Positions 1 through 8,392 of a DNA stretch of 64,000 bases are shown here, one piece after another. The stretch spans positions 17,216-81,215 of the forward strand of contig JASJBB010000007.1 of NCBI GenBank assembly GCA_030066735.1, written 5' to 3'. Position numbers and translations under genes: made by a program. This DNA comes from Woeseiaceae bacterium (GTDB lineage Bacteria; Pseudomonadota; Gammaproteobacteria; Steroidobacterales; Woeseiaceae). How positions within the stretch are numbered: position 1 is the first letter of the stretch; every line of letters begins with the position of its first letter. Below the pieces are notes generated by a model. It had not been told where the DNA came from, searched no databases, and saw nothing but the letters and a program-made list of their open reading frames with translations.

Positions 1-342
1 GATGGTGGCGAGCTCGTCGAGAATCATAGTGCCGCCATCGGCGCGTTCGAAGTGGCCGATATGGGTCTTCACGGCGCCCGTGAATGCGCCGGCTTCGTGC
101 CCGAACAGCTCCGACTCGAGGATCGACTCCGTCAGCGCCGCGCAGTTGACCTTGACGACGCTCTGCTCCCAGCGGTCGGACAGGAAATGCAGGCGCGCCG
201 CGATCAGCTCCTTGCCCGTACCTCGCTCGCCGACAACGAGAACCGGCTTGTCCAGCGGCGCCGCGCGCGAGACATGCTCCAGCATCTCGAGAAACGCCGG
301 GGCCTCGCCAATGATGTGCTGGTCGGGTCTGCGGGCGGCCAT
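1..342 (-). CDS. pspF: PspF, sigma-54 activator of the phage-shock operon (partial, N-terminal part)
   Basis: This is the N-terminal 114 codons of a bacterial enhancer-binding protein of the AAA+ family; the rest lies beyond the left edge. The ATG at 342 gives a protein with no receiver domain before the AAA+ core, as in PspF. Visible motifs are Walker A GERGTGKE at residues 38-45, the sigma-54-contacting GAFTGA loop at 85-90 and the start of Walker B (MILDE) at 106-110. The phrase LHFLSDRW after Walker A is typical of PspF rather than NtrC. It is divergent from pspA across a 188-nt region holding a sigma-54 promoter, which is the standard pspF/pspA arrangement. In the family PspA binds PspF and holds it inactive until envelope stress. 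Confidence 0.93.
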   Translation of the reverse strand, partial: MAARRPDQHIIGEAPAFLEMLEHVSRAAPLDKPVLVVGERGTGKELIAARLHFLSDRWEQSVVKVNCAALTESILESELFGHEAGAFTGAVKTHIGHFERADGGTMILDELATI

Positions 343-363
343 ATGGCGAATTTAGCCAGATAA

Positions 364-408
364 TAGCGAAAAACGCGAATACCTAGTAAAAATCGCCACA
401 AAATTCGC
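364..408. promoter_or_regulatory. candidate PspF upstream activating sequence
   Basis: An AT-rich stretch carries the pentamer GCGAA at 366-370 and 375-379 and its inverse TTCGC at 404-408. It lies about 70-110 bp upstream of the sigma-54 promoter and next to the pspF start. Enhancer sites for PspF occupy this position in enterobacteria. The motif match is by eye only. Confidence 0.35.
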
Positions 409-474
409 ACGGCCAGTGCTGCGCAGATTCCCGAAATCCTCCTAGAATTAATTACTTATTGACCCTGCAAAATG

Positions 475-491
475 TTGGCACGATTGCTGCA
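475..491 (+). promoter_or_regulatory. sigma-54 (-24/-12) promoter of the psp operon
   Basis: TTGGCACGATTGCTGCA fits the -24/-12 consensus TTGGCACG-N4-TTGCA with one mismatch. The invariant GG (477-478) and GC (489-490) are separated by the required 12-nt offset. Transcription would start near 502, about 28 nt before the pspA ATG at 531. The divergent pspF gene supplies the cognate activator. Confidence 0.88.
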
Positions 492-530
492 GCACTAGGG
501 GTAGCTATTCACCAACACAGAGGACACACC

Positions 531-1226
531 ATGGGTATTTTCACGAGATTTAGCGACATCGTGAACTCCAACATCAACGCGATCCTGGATAAGGCTGAAG
601 ACCCTGAAAAGATCGTGCGCCTGATGATCCAGGAGATGGAAGACACGCTGGTCGAGGTTCGCTCTGCTGCCGCGCGGTCCATCGCCGACAAGAAAGACCT
701 GAATCGCAAGCTCGAAGCGCTGGACCGCGAAGCGCGCGACTGGGAAGACAAGGCCGAGCTGGCCATTCGCAAGGCACGTGAAGACCTGGCCAAGGCGGCG
801 CTGGTCGAAAAGAGCCGCGTCGCCCGTGCCGCCGAAGTCCTCAAGCAGGACTATCTCGCGGTTGACGAGGGCCTGGCCAAACTCAATGAAGATATCGCCC
901 GCCTGGAGGCGAAGCTCGAAGACGCGAAGGCCCGGCAGAAGGCGTTGCTGGCACGGCACAAGACGGCCAGCAGCCGGCTCGCGGCGCGCAAGAAAATCCA
1001 CGACTACAAGATCGATGATGCAATCACCCGTTTCGAGCAGTACACGCGGCGCATCGACGACGTGGAAAGCCGGGTCGAAGCCTATGACCTCGGGCTGCCG
1101 AAAGACCTGAACCACGAGTTTGCGAGCCTCGAGGCAGAGGACGCCGTCAGGGATGAACTGGATGCGCTGAAGCGGCGCGTCGAGGGCCGCACCGACGAGG
1201 ACGACAAGAACGTTGCAGAAAGCTGA
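531..1226 (+). CDS. pspA: phage shock protein A (PspA/IM30 family)
   Basis: A 231-residue, almost entirely helical, coiled-coil protein beginning MGIFTRFSDIVNSN. That short amphipathic N-terminal helix is typical of the PspA/ESCRT-III-like family and binds stressed inner membrane. The remainder is charged heptad-rich sequence, and the length is close to E. coli PspA (222 aa). The ATG at 531 is preceded by AGAGGA at 519-524. An in-frame TTG at 459 is rejected because it lies upstream of the sigma-54 promoter. By family knowledge PspA is both the effector that stabilises damaged membrane and the repressor of PspF. It is the first gene of the psp operon. Confidence 0.97.
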   Translation: MGIFTRFSDIVNSNINAILDKAEDPEKIVRLMIQEMEDTLVEVRSAAARSIADKKDLNRKLEALDREARDWEDKAELAIRKAREDLAKAALVEKSRVARAAEVLKQDYLAVDEGLAKLNEDIARLEAKLEDAKARQKALLARHKTASSRLAARKKIHDYKIDDAITRFEQYTRRIDDVESRVEAYDLGLPKDLNHEFASLEAEDAVRDELDALKRRVEGRTDEDDKNVAES

Positions 1227-1254
1227 GCCATTCCAACGATACCAAGGACAACAT

Positions 1255-1548
1255 ATGACTCAACGCAGCTGGAATATTGACTATGGACCCCTCCGTGGGT
1301 TCTACCGGGACCAGGAGAACGCATGGATCTTCGGCGTGTGCGCAGGCATCGCCGACCGATTCAATTTCCGCCTGTCGACCGTGCGCATCATCGCGGTCAT
1401 TTGCCTGGTGCTGTTCTTCTGGTTGACCGCAGCCGTCTACATCGCCGCGACGCTGCTCATCAAGGAAAAGCCCCTGGTGTACTCGGGGCGCCGGTCGGAG
1501 TATGAGTTCTGGCGGCGACATCAGCGCGATTACTGGAGCGAATCATGA
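1255..1548 (+). CDS. pspC: PspC domain envelope-stress membrane protein
   Basis: A 97-residue protein with the PspC signature: a segment ending in a GVCAGIADRF motif followed by one long hydrophobic helix (about residues 43-65) and a short charged tail. PspC proteins sit in the inner membrane and, with PspB, recruit PspA under stress. The ATG at 1255 has AAGGA six bases upstream. A start at 1213 would overlap pspA by 14 nt and precede this Shine-Dalgarno sequence. Its stop overlaps the next start (ATGA at 1545-1548), so translational coupling is likely. The periplasmic and leucine-zipper parts of E. coli PspC are short or missing. Confidence 0.9.
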   Translation: MTQRSWNIDYGPLRGFYRDQENAWIFGVCAGIADRFNFRLSTVRIIAVICLVLFFWLTAAVYIAATLLIKEKPLVYSGRRSEYEFWRRHQRDYWSES

Positions 1549-1976
1549 CAGCCTATGCAACGACGCAGCACCGACGTTTTACCCGTGATGCCGATCGCGC
1601 CTGCGTCGCCGGCGTCTGCGCCGGCATCGCCCGTTACTTCGGCTTCCGGCTATGCGCGGTCCGCTTCATCTTCATCATCGCCTTGCTGGCCGCGTTCCCG
1701 TTTGCCGCGCTGACGTACCTGGCGATCGTGCTGCTCGTGCCGGCGGAATCGAGCCGCGACGAGTATGTCGTGGAACGCGTCCGGTGTCGCCGGCGCCGGC
1801 GCATGTCGCGGCGGGAGCGCCGGCGGGCCGAAGCTGAGGCCGAGGAGCAGGAACGGGATCGCAGGGCCGAGCAGGTCAGGGAGCGTTACCGGACACTTGA
1901 CGAGCGCCTGGCCCGGATCGAGAGGTACGTGACGTCGTCGCGCTACGATCTTGACAGGGAATTCAGGAATCTTTGA
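1545..1976 (+). CDS. second PspC-domain protein with a PspB-like C-terminal tail
   Basis: A 143-residue protein with a second PspC domain (ACVAGVCAGIARYFG followed by one hydrophobic segment, about residues 20-66). An extremely Arg/Glu-rich helical linker comes next, then a terminal block that reads LDERLARIERYVTSSRYD and ends LDREFRNL. That last block closely parallels the C-terminus of the PspB-like protein encoded just downstream (LEERIRVLERIVTEDKHD). The protein therefore looks like a PspC domain joined to a PspB-type coiled-coil end. It is coupled to the upstream pspC by a 4-nt overlap and presumably acts in the same membrane complex. The fusion reading is inference from sequence similarity seen here. 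Confidence 0.8.
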   Translation: MTAYATTQHRRFTRDADRACVAGVCAGIARYFGFRLCAVRFIFIIALLAAFPFAALTYLAIVLLVPAESSRDEYVVERVRCRRRRRMSRRERRRAEAEAEEQERDRRAEQVRERYRTLDERLARIERYVTSSRYDLDREFRNL

Positions 1977-2007
1977 GATACGTTAACGAGGGACCAGGGG
2001 TTCGAAT

Positions 2008-2226
2008 ATGAGTAATCTTTTTTGGGTCGTCTGCATCGTCGCTATTGTCATGACCGCCGAGACGATAAAAAAAATCTACGAAATGCGGCATGCGAGAAAA
2101 GAAGAGGACGAAAAGGACAACGATGAACTGGCCAGGCTGGAACAGCTCGAGGAGCGCATCCGGGTGCTCGAGCGCATCGTGACCGAAGACAAGCACGATC
2201 TCCGGCGCGAGATCAACCGGCTCTAG
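2008..2226 (+). CDS. PspB-like small membrane protein
   Basis: A 72-residue protein with one N-terminal transmembrane helix (about residues 3-19) and then a charged coiled coil ending LERIVTEDKHDLRREINRL. Size, topology and the ER-x-x-x-LE-x-IV register match PspB, the PspC partner and co-activator. Identity to E. coli PspB is low, so I leave the symbol empty. The ATG follows an AGGGACCAGGGG purine-rich stretch. It is the last gene of the operon, placed after the two PspC proteins rather than between pspA and pspC as in enterobacteria. Confidence 0.7.
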   Translation: MSNLFWVVCIVAIVMTAETIKKIYEMRHARKEEDEKDNDELARLEQLEERIRVLERIVTEDKHDLRREINRL

Positions 2227-2235
2227 GGCCGCCAG

Positions 2236-2610
2236 TCAGTCCTGCGGGGTCTCGTTGACCTTCGCATTGTAGGCGCGAATCTGCTGATTGAACTGCTCGC
2301 CCAGCAGGGCCTTTTCCTCGTTGGCCGCGTCAAATTTCTTGTTCAGGATGTCGTCACGGCGCTGCAGTTCTTCGGGCGACGGATTGTCGAGTTCGGCGAT
2401 AGCGGCCTTCTCTTCGCCCTCGATACATTGCAGGTAAGTATCTACGCTGGCCATGTACTCCTGGATCGCGTCCTTGGCGGCCAGCAGCTCATCCTTGCTC
2501 GCCGTCGCTCCATCGGGGATCGTGGGCCGATCCGGGTAGTCGCAGGCAATGGCGAGCGACGTGGAGAAAAGAAGTACTGAGGCAACGGAGAATTTACTGA
2601 ATCTGGTCAT
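2236..2610 (-). CDS. secreted hypothetical protein
   Basis: A 124-residue protein with a clear signal peptide (MTRFSKFSVASVLLFSTSLA, cleavage near IAC-DYPDRP). The Cys after the hydrophobic core could be a lipidation site, but the residue at -3 does not fit a standard lipobox well. The mature part is short, acidic and predicted helical, with a second Cys at about residue 62 (YLQCIEG) that could pair with the first. I do not recognise a named family. It converges on the psp operon with a gap of only 9 nt and no obvious terminator between them. Confidence 0.7.
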   Translation of the reverse strand: MTRFSKFSVASVLLFSTSLAIACDYPDRPTIPDGATASKDELLAAKDAIQEYMASVDTYLQCIEGEEKAAIAELDNPSPEELQRRDDILNKKFDAANEEKALLGEQFNQQIRAYNAKVNETPQD

Positions 2611-2704
2611 GGCACCGGCTTTGGTTATGCGGGCCGCAATGGTCGGCGGCCCGGTTGCGGGATGTCGCGCTATTTAATCACTTTGGTTCTGGCGAGTGAA
2701 GCTG

Positions 2705-4786
2705 TCAGGCGAACAGTGCGCGGTAGGAGTCGGTGCCATCGGCCTGGGCCAGCAACAACTCGAGGTAGTTCTCGGCGCTCATGGGGTCTCCGAACAGCAG
2801 GCCCTGGACGTAGGTGCACTCCAGGCGCTGCAGGAAGTTGAGCTGGTGTTCGTCCTCCACGCCCTCGGCGACTACGTCCATGTTCAGGTTGCGGCCCATC
2901 TGCACGATCGTGCCAATAATCGTCGCGTCATCCGGGTTCGTCGCCACGTCGCGCACGAACGACTTGTCGATCTTGAGCGTGCTGATCGGGAACTGCTGCA
3001 GAGCACTGAGGGACGAGTAGCCGGTGCCGAAATCGTCGATCGCCAGGTGCAATCCGAGGGCATACAGCTGGTCGAGCAGCTTGACCGTACGCTCGGGGTT
3101 TTCCATGAGCGTCGTCTCGGTGATCTCGAGCTCGAGCGACGTCGGCGACACTTCGTGGCTGCGCAGGATCGCCCCAATGCGCTTGGTGAAGTTCACCTGG
3201 CGCAGCTGCTTGAGCGACAGGTTGACCGATACCCGGCCCGGTGAGCTTGCGGACCGCTGCCACAGACGAAAGTCCTCGCAGACTTTGTCGAGCACCCACT
3301 CGCCGATCTCGATAATCAGGTTGGTCTCTTCGGCGATAGGGATGAAATCGGACGGCAGAATAAGACCGCGGTCCGGCAGCTCCCAGCGGACGAGCGCCTC
3401 GGCGCCAAAGACCTCACCGGTTTCGATATTGTATTTCGGCTGGTAGTGAACGAGGAGCTCGTCTCTCTCGAAGGCGCGTTTGAGCCGGCTCTTGGTCATC
3501 AGCCGCTCGACAGCGGCTTCGTTCATGGCCGGCTTGTAGTACTTGAACACGTTACCGCCCGCCTTCTTGGCGCTGTACAGAGCGGCGTCGGCATTGCGGA
3601 TCAGGTCAATCACGTTGGGCGCGTCTTTCGGGTACAGCGCGATTCCCATGCTGGCGGTCATGAAGACCTCGTGACCCTGCACGAAGAACGGGTCGGCGAG
3701 CCGATCGAGCAGGCTGCGCGCCAGGTCGTTGGTCGCGTTCCGGTCTTCGCCCTGCGCCCCCAGGTTCGGCACGACCACGGCAAACTCATCGCCGGCCAGC
3801 CGGCCGATGACCGATTTCTCGGGCAATGCCGCCGACAGGCGTTCGGCTACCGTTTCAAGCGTCGCATCGCCGGCAAGGTGTCCGAACGTGTCGTTGATCT
3901 CCTTGAAGTGATCAATGTCGACGTACAGCAGGCACAAAGGCTGGTTGCTGCGGCGGGCGCGCGCGATCGCACGCTGCAGCAGGTGCTGGAACTGCATGCG
4001 ATTCGGTACCTTGGTCAACGCATCGATGCGCGCGAGATACCGGATGCGTTGCTCTGCCCTGCGTCGCTCGGTGATGTTCTGGGCGGCGTAAATCCGGTCA
4101 GTCGACTCCTTGCTCTCGTCTTCGACCAGGGAGCAGGTATACGAAACGGGTATCGACTCGCCGAACTTGCTCTCGAAAAAGGCCTCCCTCGGTACGCCAG
4201 AGGTGAAATCGTCGATCAGCGTGGCCGACTTGCTCGTATCGACGATGTAGTCGATGGACATGCCGAGCAGTTCGTCCTCGGCATAGCCCAGCAGTTCGGT
4301 AGTGGCGCGATTAATGCGCTTGACGCGGCCATGCGCCGAAGTGACCACGATCGCCTCGTTCATGCCGGAGAGAATGCGATCCATGTAGTCCCTCGACACG
4401 GTGGTCGAACGCAGGCGATCGCGCATGTCATTGAAGACCGCGCCGAGTTGCCCGAGGGCGTCATCGCCGGTTTGCGACAGGGGCTCGCCGAAATCTGCAT
4501 CCCGAAGTTTCTCGGCCTCGGCACGCAGTTCGTCGATGCGCGCCGTCTGCCGGCGAGCAAAAAGCCAGACCACGATGGCACACAGACCCAGGGCGAGCAG
4601 GCTGCCGCCGGCCGCCCAGCCGAATCCGGTCCGGACCAGCGCTTCGTGTTCGGCAGCCGGGGTGACCGCCATTTGCTCGGTGACCAGCCGGTACTCGCGG
4701 TACAGGATGACGAGCGCGGCCGTGCCCAGGGCAATGCCCAGCGCAACAATGAGCTTGGTATACCGCGGTATCCGCCTGCCGATCAT
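2705..4786 (-). CDS. membrane GGDEF/EAL protein with HAMP and PAS domains
   Basis: A 693-residue cyclic-di-GMP enzyme candidate. Two transmembrane helices (about 11-28 and 57-76) flank a short periplasmic loop. A HAMP-like linker follows (about 77-130), then a PAS domain (135-245), GGDEF (250-420) and EAL (435-685). The GGDEF signature reads AGDEF at 331-335, with Ala in place of the first Gly; some such domains remain active and others only bind GTP. The EAL domain looks competent: EALVRW at 463-468, ELEITE, DDFGTGYSS at 584-592, the catalytic-type Lys at 605 and VVAEGVED. The likely activity is phosphodiesterase, perhaps tuned by the cyclase domain and the PAS sensor. It stands alone with flanking gaps on both sides. 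Confidence 0.93.
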   Translation of the reverse strand: MIGRRIPRYTKLIVALGIALGTAALVILYREYRLVTEQMAVTPAAEHEALVRTGFGWAAGGSLLALGLCAIVVWLFARRQTARIDELRAEAEKLRDADFGEPLSQTGDDALGQLGAVFNDMRDRLRSTTVSRDYMDRILSGMNEAIVVTSAHGRVKRINRATTELLGYAEDELLGMSIDYIVDTSKSATLIDDFTSGVPREAFFESKFGESIPVSYTCSLVEDESKESTDRIYAAQNITERRRAEQRIRYLARIDALTKVPNRMQFQHLLQRAIARARRSNQPLCLLYVDIDHFKEINDTFGHLAGDATLETVAERLSAALPEKSVIGRLAGDEFAVVVPNLGAQGEDRNATNDLARSLLDRLADPFFVQGHEVFMTASMGIALYPKDAPNVIDLIRNADAALYSAKKAGGNVFKYYKPAMNEAAVERLMTKSRLKRAFERDELLVHYQPKYNIETGEVFGAEALVRWELPDRGLILPSDFIPIAEETNLIIEIGEWVLDKVCEDFRLWQRSASSPGRVSVNLSLKQLRQVNFTKRIGAILRSHEVSPTSLELEITETTLMENPERTVKLLDQLYALGLHLAIDDFGTGYSSLSALQQFPISTLKIDKSFVRDVATNPDDATIIGTIVQMGRNLNMDVVAEGVEDEHQLNFLQRLECTYVQGLLFGDPMSAENYLELLLAQADGTDSYRALFA

Positions 4787-4943
4787 CTGCTTGCAGCCCT
4801 TCTTCTTATTGTTGTCCGGGGCAAATGGCCAACGCCCAGTGTAGCACCGCGACCGTCCGAGGGCCCTGTTTTCCGCGGGGCCAAGCCCGGGGCTGGCTGT
4901 ACAAATATGGTCGTTATTTTACAGATAAGTCACTTTTAAGCGA

Positions 4944-5342
4944 TCAGTCTTCCTGGCGTTTCTCGGTAAATTCGAGCGGCTCGGCCGGGCCCGTCGTCTT
5001 CATCACGCCTTCCACAACGGCGCCTTCCGCGACGGCGATGGCCTCGCCGGACACGGTTCCCGAAATCCGCGCCGAGTCGGTGATCTCGACCTTGCCGCCC
5101 GCCACGATGTCGCCTTCAACCCGGCCCGCAACAATGACGTTTTCCGCGCGGATGGTGCCTTTCCAATAGCCGCCGTCGGCCAGCGTCACAGTGCCGTCGA
5201 GTTCGCAGTCGCCATCGACGACGCCATTGACGAGAAAACTGCCCGACCCCGAGATCGTGCCGACGATCTTGCAGCCATCATTGATGAGTGTGGCCGCACC
5301 GGAGGTCTTGTCGCGCATACGACGCAAGCGGGATTCATTCAT
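4944..5342 (-). CDS. bactofilin (polymer-forming cytoskeletal protein)
   Basis: A 132-residue protein with the bactofilin pattern: a short disordered N-terminus, then a repeating hydrophobic/Gly beta-helix core (for example GTISGSGSFLVNGVVDGD, then alternating GTI/GRVEGDIVAGG turns), and a short polar tail. Bactofilins self-assemble without nucleotide into filaments that scaffold wall enzymes or polar structures. The length is typical. It lies upstream of the GGDEF/EAL gene on the same strand, but a 157-nt gap makes a shared transcript uncertain. Confidence 0.9.
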   Translation of the reverse strand: MNESRLRRMRDKTSGAATLINDGCKIVGTISGSGSFLVNGVVDGDCELDGTVTLADGGYWKGTIRAENVIVAGRVEGDIVAGGKVEITDSARISGTVSGEAIAVAEGAVVEGVMKTTGPAEPLEFTEKRQED

Positions 5343-5412
5343 ACGGTTAGTTCCATGAGGATCAAGACGCCAGCGCGCAGTCTACCTGTACGCCCCGGCA
5401 GTTGTCAGTGCA

Positions 5413-5799
5413 TCATTCCTGGTATCCGCGACCGAGCGTTTCGACAGTCGCAAGCAAGCCGCCCTCGAAGACCAGTCGGCGCATGAACTTGCGCGGGCCA
5501 AGGTTGTAGATGTACTCGGTGACCATGACCTCGGCCGGATACAGGACGTGGCCCGGCGAGCGCGACAGGCCGAGGCCGTGCAGACTCGGATACCCGGTGC
5601 GGCGATCGATCAGGCGTACGGCATAGCCCAGGTGCCGCTTCGAGGTTGGCGCACCGCAGATTGCGACGACTTCGGCTTCGTGCATGCCCTCCTTGACCAG
5701 CTTGTTGCCACACCGGAACGCGGCCGCCGATTCCGGCGCCAGCAACGCAATGACCAGCACGGCTGTAATCGCGGCAGTTTTCAGGATATGCAGCTTCAT
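5413..5799 (-). CDS. DUF2845 family periplasmic protein
   Basis: A 128-residue exported protein. I chose the ATG at 5799 because it places a normal signal peptide at the N-terminus (MKLHILKTAAITAVLVIALL, then APESAAA before FRCG). A start at 5838 would add 13 residues ahead of it. The mature part contains RCGNKLVKEGMHEAEVVAIC followed by GAPTS, the hallmark of DUF2845, with two Cys that could form a disulfide. Function is unknown in the family. The DUF name is from memory of the motif. Confidence 0.8.
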   Translation of the reverse strand: MKLHILKTAAITAVLVIALLAPESAAAFRCGNKLVKEGMHEAEVVAICGAPTSKRHLGYAVRLIDRRTGYPSLHGLGLSRSPGHVLYPAEVMVTEYIYNLGPRKFMRRLVFEGGLLATVETLGRGYQE

Positions 5800-5925
5800 G
5801 TCGCAGTCGAGACTAACAAGCACCATAATGGTGTGCACGCAGCGTGCCGGCGCTTATGGTAAAACAACCGCCAGGCGCCGGACATTGCGCCGCCATTACG
5901 GCGGTCGCGCGCAAAAGAAGAACAA

Positions 5926-7491
5926 ATGCTCGATACATTCGACAACAAACTCGATGCGATAGTTTCCTCGGGCCTGACGCTTGCCGGCGGCAAGAAGGGC
6001 ATCGAGAAGGAGGCGCTGCGCCTCGACCTCGACGGCTACCTGGCGCGCACGCCGCACCCTGCGGGCCTGGGTTCGGCGATGACCAATCGCTTCATTACGA
6101 CCGATTTCTCCGAAGCGCTGCTCGAGTTCGTTTCGCCGGTATTCACGAGCACCTGGGAAGCGCTGCGCTTTCTCTGCGACGTGCACCAGTTCACCTACGA
6201 ATGCCTCGAGGACGAGCTGCTGTGGGTGGCCAGCATGCCGTGCCGAATTCCGCGCGACCCCGACATCCCGCTGGCGCGCTACGGCACCTCGAACGTGGGG
6301 CGCATGAAAACGATCTACCGGCGCGGACTCGGGTTTCGCTACGGGCGGCACATGCAGACCATCGCGGGTATTCACTTCAATTATTCGCTGCCCGAGGAAT
6401 TCTGGCCCAGCTACCAGGCCATGCTCGGCGACGATGGCGATGCGCGGGCGTTTCGTTCCGCGCAGTACCTCGGGCTGATTCGCAACTTCCGGCGCTTCGG
6501 CTGGCTGACCCTGTACCTGTTCGGCGCGTCTCCGGCGATGTGCAAATCCTTCGGCGGCGGCGAGGACCTCGACATGCCGGAACTCAGCCGGGACACCTGG
6601 TACGCGCCTTACGGAACCTCCCTAAGGATGTCGGACCTCGGCTACAACAACCAGAACCAGTCGCGAATCAACATTTCGCTAAACGACCTCGACCATTACA
6701 TCGACGATCTGGAGACCGCGATCCGGACGCCGGAGCCCGATTACGAAGATATCGGCGTTATCGTCGACGGCAAGTACCGGCAGCTCTCGGCAAACCAGCT
6801 GCAGATCGAGAACGAGTTCTACAGCCCGGTGCGCCCGAAGCGCGTTGCCCGCTCGGGCGAGCGCCCGACCGCCGCACTGAGGCGCGGCGGCATCGAGTAC
6901 GTGGAAATTCGGTCGCTCGACATCAGCGTTGACGACCCGGCCGGCATCAATCAGAACACGATGCGGTTCATGGAGGCATTCCTGATTTATTGCCTGCTCG
7001 AAGAAAGCCCGCCGTTCGATGATGCGGCGCTCGAGGAGACCAGGCTGAACCAGTCACGCACCGCCCGCGAAGGCCGCGACCCTGCCTGTCGACTGCTGCG
7101 CGACGGCACCGATGTCCCGTTGCCGGAATGGGGGCAGGAAATCCTCGGCAAGGTGGAGCGCATTGCCGCGGCGATCGACCGCGCCGACGGCACCGACTGC
7201 TATCTGCAGGCTGCCAGGGGCTGCTCCGAGCTGATTGACGATCCGGCGCAAACGCCGTCGGGCAGGCTGCTGCGAGAAGTACAGCAAAGTCACAGCAGCT
7301 TTTTCGAATACGCGATCGCGATGGCGCGCAGCCACCGCGACTATTTCGCATCGATCACGCCGATGTCCGAGCAGCGGCACGACGAGTTCCAGCAGGAAGC
7401 CCGGTCGTCAGTCGAGCGGCAGCGCGAGATCGAAGCGGCCGACTCGATTTCTTTCGAGGAGTACCTGGCGCAGTACTACTCTGCCGAGTGA
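5926..7491 (+). CDS. gshA: glutamate-cysteine ligase (glutathione synthesis step 1)
   Basis: A 521-residue protein, against 518 in E. coli GshA, of the gammaproteobacterial GCS class 1. Characteristic blocks include GGKKGIEKEALRLD near the N-terminus, TDFSEALLEFVSP, HFNYSLPEEFW, a NQNQSRINISLNDL-type block and EYVEIRSLDIS. It ligates L-glutamate and L-cysteine using ATP to give gamma-glutamylcysteine in the cytosol. The ATG follows AAAAGAAG. gshB is not in the window. It converges on the class IV aminotransferase gene with a single base between the two stop codons, so there is no room for a dedicated terminator. Confidence 0.97.
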   Translation: MLDTFDNKLDAIVSSGLTLAGGKKGIEKEALRLDLDGYLARTPHPAGLGSAMTNRFITTDFSEALLEFVSPVFTSTWEALRFLCDVHQFTYECLEDELLWVASMPCRIPRDPDIPLARYGTSNVGRMKTIYRRGLGFRYGRHMQTIAGIHFNYSLPEEFWPSYQAMLGDDGDARAFRSAQYLGLIRNFRRFGWLTLYLFGASPAMCKSFGGGEDLDMPELSRDTWYAPYGTSLRMSDLGYNNQNQSRINISLNDLDHYIDDLETAIRTPEPDYEDIGVIVDGKYRQLSANQLQIENEFYSPVRPKRVARSGERPTAALRRGGIEYVEIRSLDISVDDPAGINQNTMRFMEAFLIYCLLEESPPFDDAALEETRLNQSRTAREGRDPACRLLRDGTDVPLPEWGQEILGKVERIAAAIDRADGTDCYLQAARGCSELIDDPAQTPSGRLLREVQQSHSSFFEYAIAMARSHRDYFASITPMSEQRHDEFQQEARSSVERQREIEAADSISFEEYLAQYYSAE

Positions 7492-7492
7492 C

Positions 7493-8392
7493 CTAGAACG
7501 GCAACGGCTCGCCGTATTCGAAAGCGTGCTCACGATGCAGCGACTGCAGGCGCCTGGTCATGGCGCCGACCTTGCCGTCGCCAATAATGCGGCCGTCGGC
7601 CTCGAGCACCGGCGTCAGTTCTCCCATCGTGCCGCTCGTGAACACTTCGTCGGCCGTATAGAGCTCGGTCAGAGACAGGTTGCGCTCTTCTGCCGGAATG
7701 TCGTTGCCGCGGCAGATATCGAGCACCATGGCGCGGGTCAAACCGGGCAGGCAGCTGTCGGCGTGCGGCGTGCTGACGACCCCGTCGGTCACGACGAACA
7801 GGTTGGTGTCGTTGGTTTCCGAGACGAATCCCTGGATGTCCAGCATGATGGCGCTGTCGACATTGGCGACGTTGGCCTCGATCGCGGCAAGAATGTTGTT
7901 CAAGAGATTGTTGTGGTGAATCTTCGAATCGAGGCACTGTGGGGTGTTGCGACGCGTGGATGCCGTGATCACCCGGATGCCCGCATCCGAGTAGACCGGC
8001 GGCTTCCATTCGGCGAGTACGATCAGCGTGCACCCGGACTGGTTGAACCTCGGGTTCATGCCCGACGTGATCTTCTCGCCGCGCGTCAGCGTCAGCCGGA
8101 TATGCGCCTCGTCGCGCATGCCGTTGGCCTCGAGGGTGCGAAAAATGGCCTCACGCACGACATCGTTCGACGGCGCCGACTCGAACGCCAGCGTCTTCGC
8201 CGAATTCTGCAGGCGCTGCAGGTGGTCATCGAGTGCGGCAATGCGACCGTCGTAGACGCGCAGCCCTTCCCAGACGGCATCGCCGCCCTGAACGACGCTG
8301 TCGAACACCGAGACCCGCGCCTCGGCCCTGGGCACGAGCCGGTCGCCGACGAAGACCATGATGTCGCTGTTGCGGGGGTCGGGCAGCTTCAT
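7493..8392 (-). CDS. class IV aminotransferase (branched-chain/D-amino-acid type)
   Basis: A 299-residue PLP enzyme of the BCAT/DAAT/ADCL fold. The PLP lysine is K157 in CLDSKIHHNN, and the conserved Glu is E192 in VSETNDTN. SVFDSVVQGGDAVWEGLRVY is the N-terminal dimer segment, and TSGTMGELTPV near the C-terminus binds PLP phosphate. The substrate cannot be read from sequence; a branched-chain or 4-amino-4-deoxychorismate-like role is possible. It overlaps the upstream P-loop gene by 4 nt (ATGA), implying coupled translation and a shared pathway. Known plant proteins annotated as BCAT-like join a P-loop domain to such an enzyme (from memory). Confidence 0.9.
   Translation of the reverse strand: MKLPDPRNSDIMVFVGDRLVPRAEARVSVFDSVVQGGDAVWEGLRVYDGRIAALDDHLQRLQNSAKTLAFESAPSNDVVREAIFRTLEANGMRDEAHIRLTLTRGEKITSGMNPRFNQSGCTLIVLAEWKPPVYSDAGIRVITASTRRNTPQCLDSKIHHNNLLNNILAAIEANVANVDSAIMLDIQGFVSETNDTNLFVVTDGVVSTPHADSCLPGLTRAMVLDICRGNDIPAEERNLSLTELYTADEVFTSGTMGELTPVLEADGRIIGDGKVGAMTRRLQSLHREHAFEYGEPLPF

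Noticed and set aside
459..530. TTG-initiated N-terminal extension of PspA
   Set aside because: It would start upstream of the sigma-54 promoter and lies outside the expected transcript. The ATG at 531 has a good Shine-Dalgarno and the family N-terminus.
3446..4939. Long plus-strand open frame opposite the GGDEF/EAL gene
   Set aside because: It has no family motif and mirrors the codon bias of the real gene on the other strand, a common artefact in high-GC DNA. The same applies to 18372-19661 (opposite ilvA), 28731-30578 (opposite uup) and 42440-43963 (opposite ggt).
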